NCBI GenBank assembly: GCA_959599635.1
Contig: CAUGJN010000042.1
Coordinates: 1 to 11,769 of the forward strand
Length of the DNA: 11,769 nucleotides
Origin: an uncultured Collinsella sp.
Lineage (GTDB): Bacteria > Actinomycetota > Coriobacteriia > Coriobacteriales > Coriobacteriaceae
Direction: 5' to 3'
Both the position numbers and the translations under genes were made by a program. The notes under the pieces are model-generated. The model searched no databases. It saw nothing but the letters and a program-made list of their open reading frames with translations, and had not been told where the DNA came from. Positions 6,093-11,769 of this stretch are shown here, in pieces (positions within the stretch are counted from its first letter, which is position 1; each line of letters starts with the position of its first letter).

Positions 6093-7328
6093 ATGGCAGA
6101 CAACGAGATCAAACCCTCAACGGACGGCGGCCGAGAGGAACTCGTGGCAAAACAGCTCGCATCGACCAAAATCCACCTCGCGCTCACCCAGGAGCGGGCG
6201 GACATCTCCGGCGCCATCAAGCTGCCGCTCGAGCGAATTCCCCAGCTCGGCGTGGCGTTCACCTCGCTCCCCTCGATGTTTCGCACCGTCACTAACACGG
6301 TGAGCGTACCCACGTTGCTCCAGGCGACTGACAAATTTGGCAACCCGCTCGATCCGTCGAAACTCAACTCGTTCAAGGACGGCAGCGGTCTCACAGGGGG
6401 CTACCGCGACGCAGTCAAGGGCTTTGGACAGGCGCGCTTCCACGTAGTTGAGGGCGACATCGCCACGAGCGTCACTCAAGTGCCTTACGACCCGACGTCG
6501 TTGTTCATGGCAGCCGCAATCGCGCAGATAAACCAAAAGCTCGACTCCATCCAGGAGTCCGTCGACGAGATGTTCGAGTACATGCGTCAGCGCGACAAGG
6601 CCAACATGCGTGGCAACCTCAAGACGCTCGCAGACATCCTCAACGGTTACGGCCTCAACTACGGCAACGCCACCTACATGGCAAACGCCCATATGAAGGT
6701 GCTCGACATCAAACAGTCGTCCGCGCAGGACATGGAACTCTTCCGCTCGCAGGCGCAAGCGGATCTGAAAAAGAAAGGGTTCATCGAGGTGCGAGACGGC
6801 TTGGGCAGACGCCTCGACAAGGTGCTCGACTACCTCAAAGACTGCCAGCTCGCCACCTACATCCACGCGTTCTCACTGTTCCTCGAACCCATGCTCGCCC
6901 AGAACTTCGAGCCCGCAAAGCTCGCGGACGCCACCGCGAAGATCGAGGCCGATTCGATTGCGTATCGCGAGCTCTACACCGAGTGTTACGACGCCCTCGA
7001 GGCGGGAACTGCCGACACCGTCGATGCGGCACTGCTGGGCGGCATCGCGTCCGCGGGCAAATTGCTCGGTCACGCCATCGCAAAGACCCCCGTGGGCGAA
7101 CATACGCTCATCGACGAGGCACTCGAGGGTGCAGGAGAGGACATCGGCAGATTCAACGACAGGCAATCCGAGAAACTCCTCGAAAAGCTCCATCGGGCAA
7201 AGACGCCTGACGTCGCACCGTTCAAGCAGAGCGTAATGGAAGTAGACACCCTCTACAACCGCCCCACGCAGATCGCCGTGGACGCCGAGAACGTCTACAT
7301 CCTGCCTGCCAAGCGGCAGGAAGAGTAG
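6093..7328 (+). CDS. 411-aa hypothetical cytoplasmic protein with central coiled-coil-like region
   Basis: I do not recognise this protein. The ATG at 6093 is chosen because AAGGAG (6081-6086) lies 6 nt upstream; the in-frame opening from 6003 would start inside the inverted repeat. There is no signal peptide. Residues 1-130 mix short strands and polar segments. Residues about 138-185 (LFMAAAIAQINQKLDSIQES onward) are predicted helical with a heptad-like pattern. A long helical part continues to about 300. Residues about 310-332 are a Gly/Ala-rich hydrophobic stretch (LLGGIASAGKLLGHAIA), perhaps a membrane-active or packing helix. The C-terminus ends in a small strand segment, QIAVDAENVYILP. 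The helical, partly hydrophobic layout would fit a membrane-interacting or pore-forming protein, but nothing proves this. It is convergent with the exonuclease gene 43 bp away. Confidence 0.8.
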   Translation: MADNEIKPSTDGGREELVAKQLASTKIHLALTQERADISGAIKLPLERIPQLGVAFTSLPSMFRTVTNTVSVPTLLQATDKFGNPLDPSKLNSFKDGSGLTGGYRDAVKGFGQARFHVVEGDIATSVTQVPYDPTSLFMAAAIAQINQKLDSIQESVDEMFEYMRQRDKANMRGNLKTLADILNGYGLNYGNATYMANAHMKVLDIKQSSAQDMELFRSQAQADLKKKGFIEVRDGLGRRLDKVLDYLKDCQLATYIHAFSLFLEPMLAQNFEPAKLADATAKIEADSIAYRELYTECYDALEAGTADTVDAALLGGIASAGKLLGHAIAKTPVGEHTLIDEALEGAGEDIGRFNDRQSEKLLEKLHRAKTPDVAPFKQSVMEVDTLYNRPTQIAVDAENVYILPAKRQEE

Positions 7329-7371
7329 CGATACGCGACAGGCCACGCGCCATGCAGACGGCCAACGCCGC

Positions 7372-8043
7372 CTATCTCCCCTCCGCCTTCAACCTCAGCT
7401 GCAGGTCGCCCAGCTCGGAGCACTTGCTGGAAAGGCGCGTCTGAGCTCGCTCGCCCATCCCCCACCGCTGGCGGATCTCCTGGGCGTGCGGGCTCACGTG
7501 ATAGTCCCCCTCCATCATCTGCTTGAGCAGCTTGGCGGTCACGCGCACATCGGCTAGGGCACTGTGGGCATGGCCCGTCGACTCGTCGAACTCGATGCCA
7601 AACCACGCTGCCGCGTCACTCAAAGAGACGCACCCGTGGCTGCCCACGTCCATGATCGAGGTGTAAAACGCCTGCAGGTCGGACCAGTCCGTAGGAAATA
7701 CGGAAAGATCGATGTGCTTTGCCTGGCACTCGGTCAAAAACTGTCGCCGGTCCGCCCCACTCCAGCAAACCACCCGGGCGGAGTAGCGACCGATCCAATC
7801 GCTGAGCCTCTTCATCACCATGTAGAGCGGATCGGCCATCGCGGTGTCCACGGCCGATATCCCTGTGAGCTCGCGGACGGAAAACGCAACGCCTTCGGTA
7901 AATTCCGTCTGCACAAACTGCGAGAACTCGCCCATAACGTTGCCGTGGTAATCGAGCTTGACGGCGCCGACCTCGATAATCTCATTGCGCAGTCCACGGC
8001 GCTGGCGCTGTTTTGGCACCGGCGCAAACTCAAAGTCAAGCAC
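7372..8043 (-). CDS. DEDDh (DnaQ-like) 3'-5' exonuclease
   Basis: This is a 3'-5' exonuclease of the DnaQ superfamily, expected to act on DNA or RNA ends with two metal ions. Counting from the GTG at 8043, LDFEF gives catalytic D3 and E5, WSGADRRQF gives D98, and HAHSALADV gives H160 and D165, so the DEDDh set is complete. EIIEVGAV at 21-28 is the usual strand after motif I. The 44 C-terminal residues past the fold are basic and Gln/Ser-rich. The start is a problem. In-frame sequence further upstream (AIDTTNFARQIV directly before LDFEF) looks like the normal first strand of the fold, but no ATG, GTG or TTG occurs there before the upstream stop, and GTG 8043 lacks a ribosome site. The true start may be non-canonical, or the 5' end may be altered. 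Confidence 0.85.
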   Translation of the reverse strand: MLDFEFAPVPKQRQRRGLRNEIIEVGAVKLDYHGNVMGEFSQFVQTEFTEGVAFSVRELTGISAVDTAMADPLYMVMKRLSDWIGRYSARVVCWSGADRRQFLTECQAKHIDLSVFPTDWSDLQAFYTSIMDVGSHGCVSLSDAAAWFGIEFDESTGHAHSALADVRVTAKLLKQMMEGDYHVSPHAQEIRQRWGMGERAQTRLSSKCSELGDLQLRLKAEGR

Positions 8044-8130
8044 AATCTGGCGCGCAAAGTTCGTCGTATCGATAGCCGAGATACCCGGCGTCTTTTCAGC
8101 TGACGCGGTTAGGGCCTTTCTCCGTTGCTT

Positions 8131-8152
8131 GCCGCTTGGTTACATAAGCGGC
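8131..8152. repeat. perfect 7-bp inverted repeat upstream of the exonuclease gene
   Basis: GCCGCTT (8131-8137) and AAGCGGC (8146-8152) flank an 8-bp loop. It lies about 90 bp upstream of the exonuclease GTG, in its presumed leader or promoter. Next to it CCGTAAGGA occurs twice (8160-8168 and 8176-8184), 16 bp apart. No T-run follows on either strand, so an operator or leader hairpin is likelier than a terminator. Confidence 0.35.
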
Positions 8153-8271
8153 TACATTGCCGTAAGGATAGGCGCCCGTAAGGACATGAAGGCGGGACGC
8201 AATGCCACGCGCGCCAGGCACACGCCATACAGTCGACCCCAAGAGCGCCGCCCACTCTATTCAAATGGATG

Positions 8272-8316
8272 AAAAAGTTTAGGCCCGGTGACTTGAATCA
8301 GAGGTCATCCCGGGCC
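8272..8316 (-). terminator. intrinsic terminator of a short minus-strand transcript
   Basis: GGCCCGG plus TGAC (8282-8292) pairs with GTCA and CCGGGCC (8304-8316), giving 11 bp with a 2-nt bulge and an 11-nt loop. On the minus strand the stem is followed by TAAAC and then TTTTT (complement of 8272-8276). The stop of the small minus-strand ORF lies 2 nt before the stem. The gap between stem and T-run is longer than ideal. Confidence 0.55.
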
Positions 8317-8318
8317 CA

Positions 8319-8408
8319 TCAGAGCTCGTAGAGCTCTTGGTTGCTTTGGTCTCGCTCTTCACGGCGCTTATCGAACTTTCCGAGGCACTCAAGCAGCATT
8401 CGAAGCAT
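8319..8408 (-). CDS. possible 29-aa small protein in a short minus-strand transcription unit
   Basis: The ORF starts at ATG 8408-8406 and encodes a Leu-rich start (MLRMLLECLGKF) followed by a highly charged helix (DKRREERDQSNQELYEL). It is framed by a good minus-strand promoter and an intrinsic terminator directly after the stop. No clear ribosome site precedes either of its two early ATG codons, so the roughly 217-nt transcript may instead be a non-coding RNA. The plus strand of the same DNA, from 8292 to 8432, reads a hydrophobic 47-codon frame (ELVELLVALVSLFTALIELS) without a canonical start before an internal TTG. I regard that as the mirror image of this ORF. Confidence 0.35.
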   Translation of the reverse strand: MLRMLLECLGKFDKRREERDQSNQELYEL

Positions 8409-8494
8409 AACAAGTCGCTGCCATTAAGGCACTGACCTCTTGACCAAGCAACGGCGCTGCCCAGCTCTTCACTACTTGGGCTGCCGTCGACTTT

Positions 8495-8523
8495 ATTCTA
8501 CCCGCCCAATTAAACTGAGACAA
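8495..8523 (-). promoter_or_regulatory. minus-strand promoter, TTGTCT-17-TAGAAT
   Basis: The complement reads TTGTCT (8523-8518), a 17-bp spacer, then TAGAAT (8500-8495). The expected start of transcription is near 8488. With the terminator at 8272-8316 this defines an RNA of about 217 nt. The left palindromic array begins about 40 bp upstream of the promoter. Confidence 0.5.
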
Positions 8524-8559
8524 GCATCGGTAAATGGACTATACCGATATCGCAGGCCC

Positions 8560-8953
8560 CGAATTCTGAGGCGCGCTTTTCACTCGAAGACTCAGCCGGA
8601 AACGGCATCCCGTTCTGAGCGTCGAATCCGGGACGCAGTTTCCGTTTGGGGACCGTTCCGGAAAATGTATCCCGTTCTGGAGCCAAATACTGGGTCGTAG
8701 TTTCCGCCAAGCATGCCATCAGGAAAGTGCGTCCCGTTCTGAGCCTAAATTCTGGGATGCGGTTTCCACTGAAACTTCTACCGGAAAACGAATCCCATTC
8801 TGAGCGTCGAATCCGGGACGCAATTTCCGTCTGCAGCCACACTGGGAAAGTTCATCCCGCTCTGGGAGCTCGTTCCGGGATGCAATTTCCGTTTGAGGGC
8901 CGATTCGGAAACGGCATCCCACTCTGGAGCCGAATTCTGGGACGCAGCTTCCG
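8560..8953. repeat. left array of six 62-bp palindromic units
   Basis: Left arms (GGAAA) begin at 8598, 8660, 8722, 8783, 8845 and 8907, so the spacing is 62, 62, 61, 62 and 62. Each unit runs GGAAA-N4-5-(A/G)TCCC, an 18-nt core, then GGGAYGCA-N-TTTCC or a close variant, and the two arms can pair into one hairpin. Cores resemble (A/G)TTCTGAGC followed by AATTCC. Spacers between units are about 15-17 nt and often start with GTTTGA. A degenerate right half-unit precedes the array at 8561-8583. All six cores have the same orientation. A 7-bp inverted repeat CGGTTGA/TCAACCG (8952-8958 with 8966-8972) closes the array. Confidence 0.9.
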
Positions 8954-8980
8954 GTTGAAATCCGATCAACCGCTCACATC

Positions 8981-9060
8981 ACACGTCCTCAAACGCGCAA
9001 TCCAGAGCTGCAAAATAGCAGATAAACAACCATTTTTCTAAAAAGTACACGTCCTGAAAC
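8981..9060. repeat. 14-bp direct repeat, 66 bp apart
   Basis: ACACGTCCTCAAAC (8981-8994) recurs as ACACGTCCTGAAAC (9047-9060) with one mismatch. The interval between is AT-rich. It lies between the left array and the nuclease-like gene. No gene is visible in 8973-9243, and the meaning of the repeat is unknown. Confidence 0.4.
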
Positions 9061-9166
9061 TTACCCAGTCTTCATAACTTGCTACCGTTCACGGTCGCCG
9101 ATTACCGCCCACCGATTCGGATGTAAAAATGTCGCCGAAAACAGGCCATCTACCTGCATGGTTAGA

Positions 9167-9187
9167 TTTTGGTCAGCTTTTGGTCAG
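9167..9187 (+). promoter_or_regulatory. tandem TTTTGGTCAG repeat upstream of the nuclease-like gene
   Basis: TTTTGGTCAG occurs at 9167-9176 and 9178-9187, an 11-bp period that places both copies on one face of the helix. It ends 56 bp before the start at 9244, close to where a promoter should be. Neither TTGAGC (9188-9193) nor the AT-rich sequence near 9207-9217 gives a convincing pair of boxes. It is a candidate site for an activator or repressor, possibly the gene's own N-terminal domain. Confidence 0.35.
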
Positions 9188-9243
9188 TTGAGCGGCAAGT
9201 TCCGGCTGATACGTTTTTGCTACCCAAAAGGAGGCGGTAGCTC

Positions 9244-10242
9244 ATGACCCATTGCAATGACCAACTCATCGACCAACTGCTCACTCAGGCCGAGCAGGAG
9301 GGACGATGCCTTATTCCCCCGAGCACGGCGATCCGAAAAGCGCTCCTTCGACGCATGGGCGTCACGGTCGCCTCGCCCATGCCGGGGTTGTTTGCGCGAA
9401 AAACGCGCTGGGACGAACTCAACCGAGCGCAACGCCATTGCGAGATTATCCGCGCCCTTGCAATCATCCACCCCGATTGGACGTTCTGCTCGTTTTCGGC
9501 AGCATGCCTCCTGGGACTCGAAGTCTCGTGGCGGCACCTGAACGTCGCACACGTCTGCAGCTCGACAAAACCATCGGCTCGCCCGGGCGCGCATATTCAG
9601 CGGCATCAGATCGAGCCGGCCGGAGCAATCCGTCTATCCAGCACATCGGTAACGCCGCCCATCAAAACGGTAACGGATTGCCTGCTGCAGACCGGTTTTG
9701 CCGATGGCATGCCCATTGCCGATTCGGCGATCTCAAAGCTTGGCCTAACGCGAGAGCAGCTGATGGGAGCAGTCGAACAACGAGCGGGCGCTCGCAACGG
9801 TCGCGCGGTGCGCACGGCCCTCACCACGCTCCAATATGCTGACGCGCGCGCCGAGAGCGGCGGGGAATCGGTCGCCCGCGCTGTCATGATCGAGACCGGC
9901 TTTGCACCCGACCAACTTCAATACGAGCTAACGGATCCCTTCGATTCGACCGAAAGCATGCGAACGGATTTTGCCTGGGAGCGTCAAGCCAGGGAGCTCA
10001 CGCTGGGCGAACTCGATGGGCTCATCAAATATACCGACCAGACCATGCTGGCCGGACGCACCACCGCCGAGGCGCTCGTTGCCGAACGACAGCGCGAGGC
10101 GCATCTATCGCTTTACGGTCATCCCTTGCTGCGCTTTACCATGAACGAAGTCCGTTCGGCAGGCATGTTCGCGAAAAAGCTGCAGACGGCAGGCATCCGG
10201 CAGACCGCGCTGCCGACATGGCTCAACGACGTGGAGCTGTAG
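9244..10242 (+). CDS. AbiEi-like / DUF559-type (PD-(D/E)xK-like) protein bracketed by palindromic arrays
   Basis: This 332-residue protein resembles actinobacterial proteins that carry an AbiEi-antitoxin-like N-terminal region and a DUF559/Vsr-like C-terminal domain. Residues 1-100 are predicted DNA-binding and adaptor sequence. From about 197 the nuclease-fold pattern appears: E204 in ESGGES, LQYELTDPF, D242 in RTDFAW, then ELDGLIKY with E256, D258 and K262, then ERQREAHL with R284, and LLRFTMNEV as a final strand. These residues match the usual PD-(D/E)xK order, so catalysis is possible but unproven. The ATG at 9244 has AAAGGAGG (9227-9234) 9 nt upstream. No cognate AbiEii toxin gene is adjacent. 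Both flanks are arrays of the same 62-bp palindromic unit, and the stop codon nearly abuts the right array. Confidence 0.75.
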   Translation: MTHCNDQLIDQLLTQAEQEGRCLIPPSTAIRKALLRRMGVTVASPMPGLFARKTRWDELNRAQRHCEIIRALAIIHPDWTFCSFSAACLLGLEVSWRHLNVAHVCSSTKPSARPGAHIQRHQIEPAGAIRLSSTSVTPPIKTVTDCLLQTGFADGMPIADSAISKLGLTREQLMGAVEQRAGARNGRAVRTALTTLQYADARAESGGESVARAVMIETGFAPDQLQYELTDPFDSTESMRTDFAWERQARELTLGELDGLIKYTDQTMLAGRTTAEALVAERQREAHLSLYGHPLLRFTMNEVRSAGMFAKKLQTAGIRQTALPTWLNDVEL

Positions 10243-10278
10243 GGACTGCTGAGCTTATGCCCGTCTGCCTGCCAAACC

Positions 10279-10785
10279 GGGACACACTTTCCGGTTGGCA
10301 GCACCCGCGGAAACCATGTCCCAGACTGAGTGCTCAAAACGGGATACGCTTTCCAGATGGCGTGCCTAGCGGAAACCGTGTCCCGGAATCAAGGCCTAGA
10401 ACGGGACACGCTTTCCGGTTGAACGCCCAGCGGAAACTACATCCCGGAATAGACGCTCAAACTGGGCCGCAGTTTCCAAGTGAACGACAGCCGGAAAGCG
10501 CATCCCGGAATAGGCGCTCAAAATGGGATGCACTTTCCCGACGAAGCTCCTTGCGGAAAGCGTGTCCCAGAATGAAGACTCGGAATGGGATGCAATTTCC
10601 GCCTGAAGGCGATTCGGAAAGCGCATCCCATTCTGAGCATCGATTCCGGGTCGCAGTTTCCGGTTGAGGGCTGTTCCGGAAAGTGTGCCCCATTCCAGGC
10701 GCGGATTCCGGGATGCACTTTCCGTTTGAAGCTCCAACCGGAAAGCGCATCCCATTCTGAGCGCCAATTCCGGGACGTAGTTTCC
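10279..10785. repeat. right array of eight and a half 61-62-bp palindromic units
   Basis: A right half-unit lies at 10279-10292. Complete units then begin at 10309, 10371, 10432, 10493, 10555, 10616, 10678 and 10740, spaced 62, 61, 61, 62, 61, 62 and 62. Arms are the same as in the left array (best form GGAAAGCGCATCCC and GGGATGCACTTTCC). The 18-nt cores of the first five units read GGAAT-N4-GCTCA-type, the reverse complement of the ATTCTGAGC-type cores in the last three units. Inter-unit spacers keep the GGTTGA-like start throughout. Long open frames exist through the array in several frames on both strands, but they follow repeat composition and lack ribosome sites. Confidence 0.9.
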
Positions 10786-10794
10786 GCTCTAAGC

Positions 10795-10826
10795 AAAAGG
10801 CCCCGGCTCACGATGGAGCTGGGGCC
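10795..10826 (-). terminator. intrinsic terminator of the molybdenum hydroxylase gene
   Basis: An 11-bp stem with one G-U pair (10799-10809 with 10816-10826) and a 6-nt loop is followed on the minus strand by TTTTGCTT. It lies 69 bp past the stop codon at 10895 and directly borders the right palindromic array, so it insulates the array from minus-strand transcription. Confidence 0.8.
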
Positions 10827-10894
10827 AAAGGCGCAGCTTATACAGTTGATGGCAAGCGCAGACGGCAGTCAGCAATGACCGTCCGCGCTCTACC

Positions 10895-11769
10895 CTACCC
10901 GCGGTGACGGGCGCGGCTGTACGGCGTATCCACCATGGGCAGATCCGGACGCAGCTTGCCGTCGAATGCGCGGTAGGCGTTCTGCACGGCGGGCGCCGTG
11001 GGGATCGTGGCGATCTCGCCGATGCCCTTGCCGCCGTATGCCACGGGCAGCAGCTCGTCCTTCTCCACGTAGATGGCGTGGATATCCGGAATCTCGGGCG
11101 CACGGAACAGCCCGAGCGTGCCGTACCTTGCCTGGGATACGCAGTCCTTGAGCGGCCAATCCTCGGTAAGCGCATAGCCCATACCCATGAGCACGCCGCC
11201 TTCGATCTGACCCTGGATGGAGATGGGATTGACCACCTTGCCGGAATCGTGCGCGGCATAGACCTCGCTCACGCGGCCGTCATCATCCAAAATGACCACA
11301 TGCGTGGCAAAGCCGTAGCAGATGTGGCTCTTGGGGTTGGGAACGTCGGCGCCCAGCTTGTCGGTCGGCTCCAGGTACACGTAGCCAAACTCGCATCCCT
11401 CGAGCGCCTTGATGGTGGCCGCAGGGTCCTGAGGATGCATACCCTGGCCGGCGACGAGTTCCTGTGTGCGCAGCTGGTAGGCGCGACCGTCGTCATACTC
11501 GATCTTGACGCCGTCGCCGTGCGCGCTCACCGGGGCGGTAGGCGCAGGCTTGCCGGCCTCGATGCCAACCATGGCGTCGCGCAGCAGGAAGGCGGCGCCG
11601 CGCACGGCCTCGCCGGTCACGACCGTCTGGCGCGAACCAGACGTGGTGCCGGAGTCGGGAGCGTTCTCGGTGGAGCACTCGCCGTTGGCGATGCAGCTCA
11701 GCGGCAGACCGCATGCCTCGGCAACGTCCTGCAAAAAGACCGTGTTGCAGCCCTGGCCGATGTCGGACG
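10895..11769 (-). CDS. xanthine-dehydrogenase-family molybdopterin-binding subunit, C-terminal part
   Basis: This is the C-terminal 291 residues of a molybdenum hydroxylase of the xanthine dehydrogenase/aldehyde oxidase family; the gene continues past 11769. The first visible residues, DIGQGCNTVFLQDVAEACGL, match the family segment (M/I)GQG followed by a helix. GSRQTVVTGEAV, VVNPISIQGQIEGGVLMGMG and GGKGIGEIATIPTAPAVQNA are family blocks. The glutamate of GKGIGE corresponds to the essential active-site base of xanthine dehydrogenase. The family hydroxylates purines or other N-heterocycles at a molybdopterin centre, feeding electrons to Fe-S/FAD partners that are not in this window. Substrate cannot be told from this part. 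With ygeX at the other edge, purine breakdown is plausible. A minus-strand terminator follows. Confidence 0.9.
   Translation of the reverse strand, partial: SDIGQGCNTVFLQDVAEACGLPLSCIANGECSTENAPDSGTTSGSRQTVVTGEAVRGAAFLLRDAMVGIEAGKPAPTAPVSAHGDGVKIEYDDGRAYQLRTQELVAGQGMHPQDPAATIKALEGCEFGYVYLEPTDKLGADVPNPKSHICYGFATHVVILDDDGRVSEVYAAHDSGKVVNPISIQGQIEGGVLMGMGYALTEDWPLKDCVSQARYGTLGLFRAPEIPDIHAIYVEKDELLPVAYGGKGIGEIATIPTAPAVQNAYRAFDGKLRPDLPMVDTPYSRARHRG

Noticed and set aside
8510..9041. Open frames on both strands through the left array
   Set aside because: Same reasons as for the right array: repeat-derived, no start signals, no domain.
8560..10785. CRISPR arrays
   Set aside because: The intervals between conserved parts are themselves related to one another, each unit is internally palindromic, and there are no cas genes in the window.
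10218..10878. Long open frames on both strands running through the right palindromic array
   Set aside because: They track the 61-62-bp repeat, lack ribosome sites, change frame relation from unit to unit, and read repeated motifs dictated by the arms. Open frames here follow from few stop codons in the repeat.

Overview
The window is high-GC DNA with Actinobacteria-type codon use. It carries a LAxTG-type cell-wall sorting signal and genes typical of anaerobic gut Coriobacteriia. A Collinsella-like organism is the best guess, inferred from style and gene content rather than from a database match.

Left edge (1-1841): a partial 2,3-diaminopropionate ammonia-lyase (ygeX/dpaL, minus strand) is divergent from a YheO/DauR-type PAS-HTH regulator. 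Their intergenic region holds two 15-bp palindromes of the same form, AACAAA-N3-TTTGTT, 51 bp apart. These are a strong operator candidate. Right edge (10795-11769): the C-terminal part of a xanthine-dehydrogenase-like molybdenum hydroxylase lies on the minus strand and ends in a clear intrinsic terminator. In Escherichia coli ygeX and xanthine-dehydrogenase-type genes share a purine-catabolism cluster, so the two edges may be parts of a related metabolic region with about 9 kb of accessory DNA between them.

Middle: (i) a 328-aa single-span membrane protein with a Pro/Ala-rich region, followed by a terminator; (ii) four 33-bp tandem repeats; (iii) a structured 5' leader with competing stems in front of a 121-aa orphan protein; (iv) about 380 bp without a convincing gene, possibly containing a decayed minus-strand gene; (v) a 604-aa secreted protein with three repeats of exactly 131 residues and a C-terminal LAVTG anchor; (vi) an unrecognised 411-aa protein with a helical, coiled-coil-like centre; (vii) a convergent DEDDh 3'-5' exonuclease whose N-terminus reads upstream of its only canonical start; (viii) a short minus-strand transcription unit (promoter, 29-codon ORF, terminator).

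The most unusual part is 8560-10790. Two arrays of 61-62-bp palindromic units (six units on the left, eight and a half on the right) bracket one gene. Its protein has an AbiEi-like N-terminal part and a DUF559/Vsr-like (PD-(D/E)xK fold) C-terminal part. Within the right array the 18-nt cores of the first five units are inverted relative to the last three, while the palindromic arms and the inter-unit spacers keep their form. The arrays are not CRISPR, and the ORFs that run through them look spurious.
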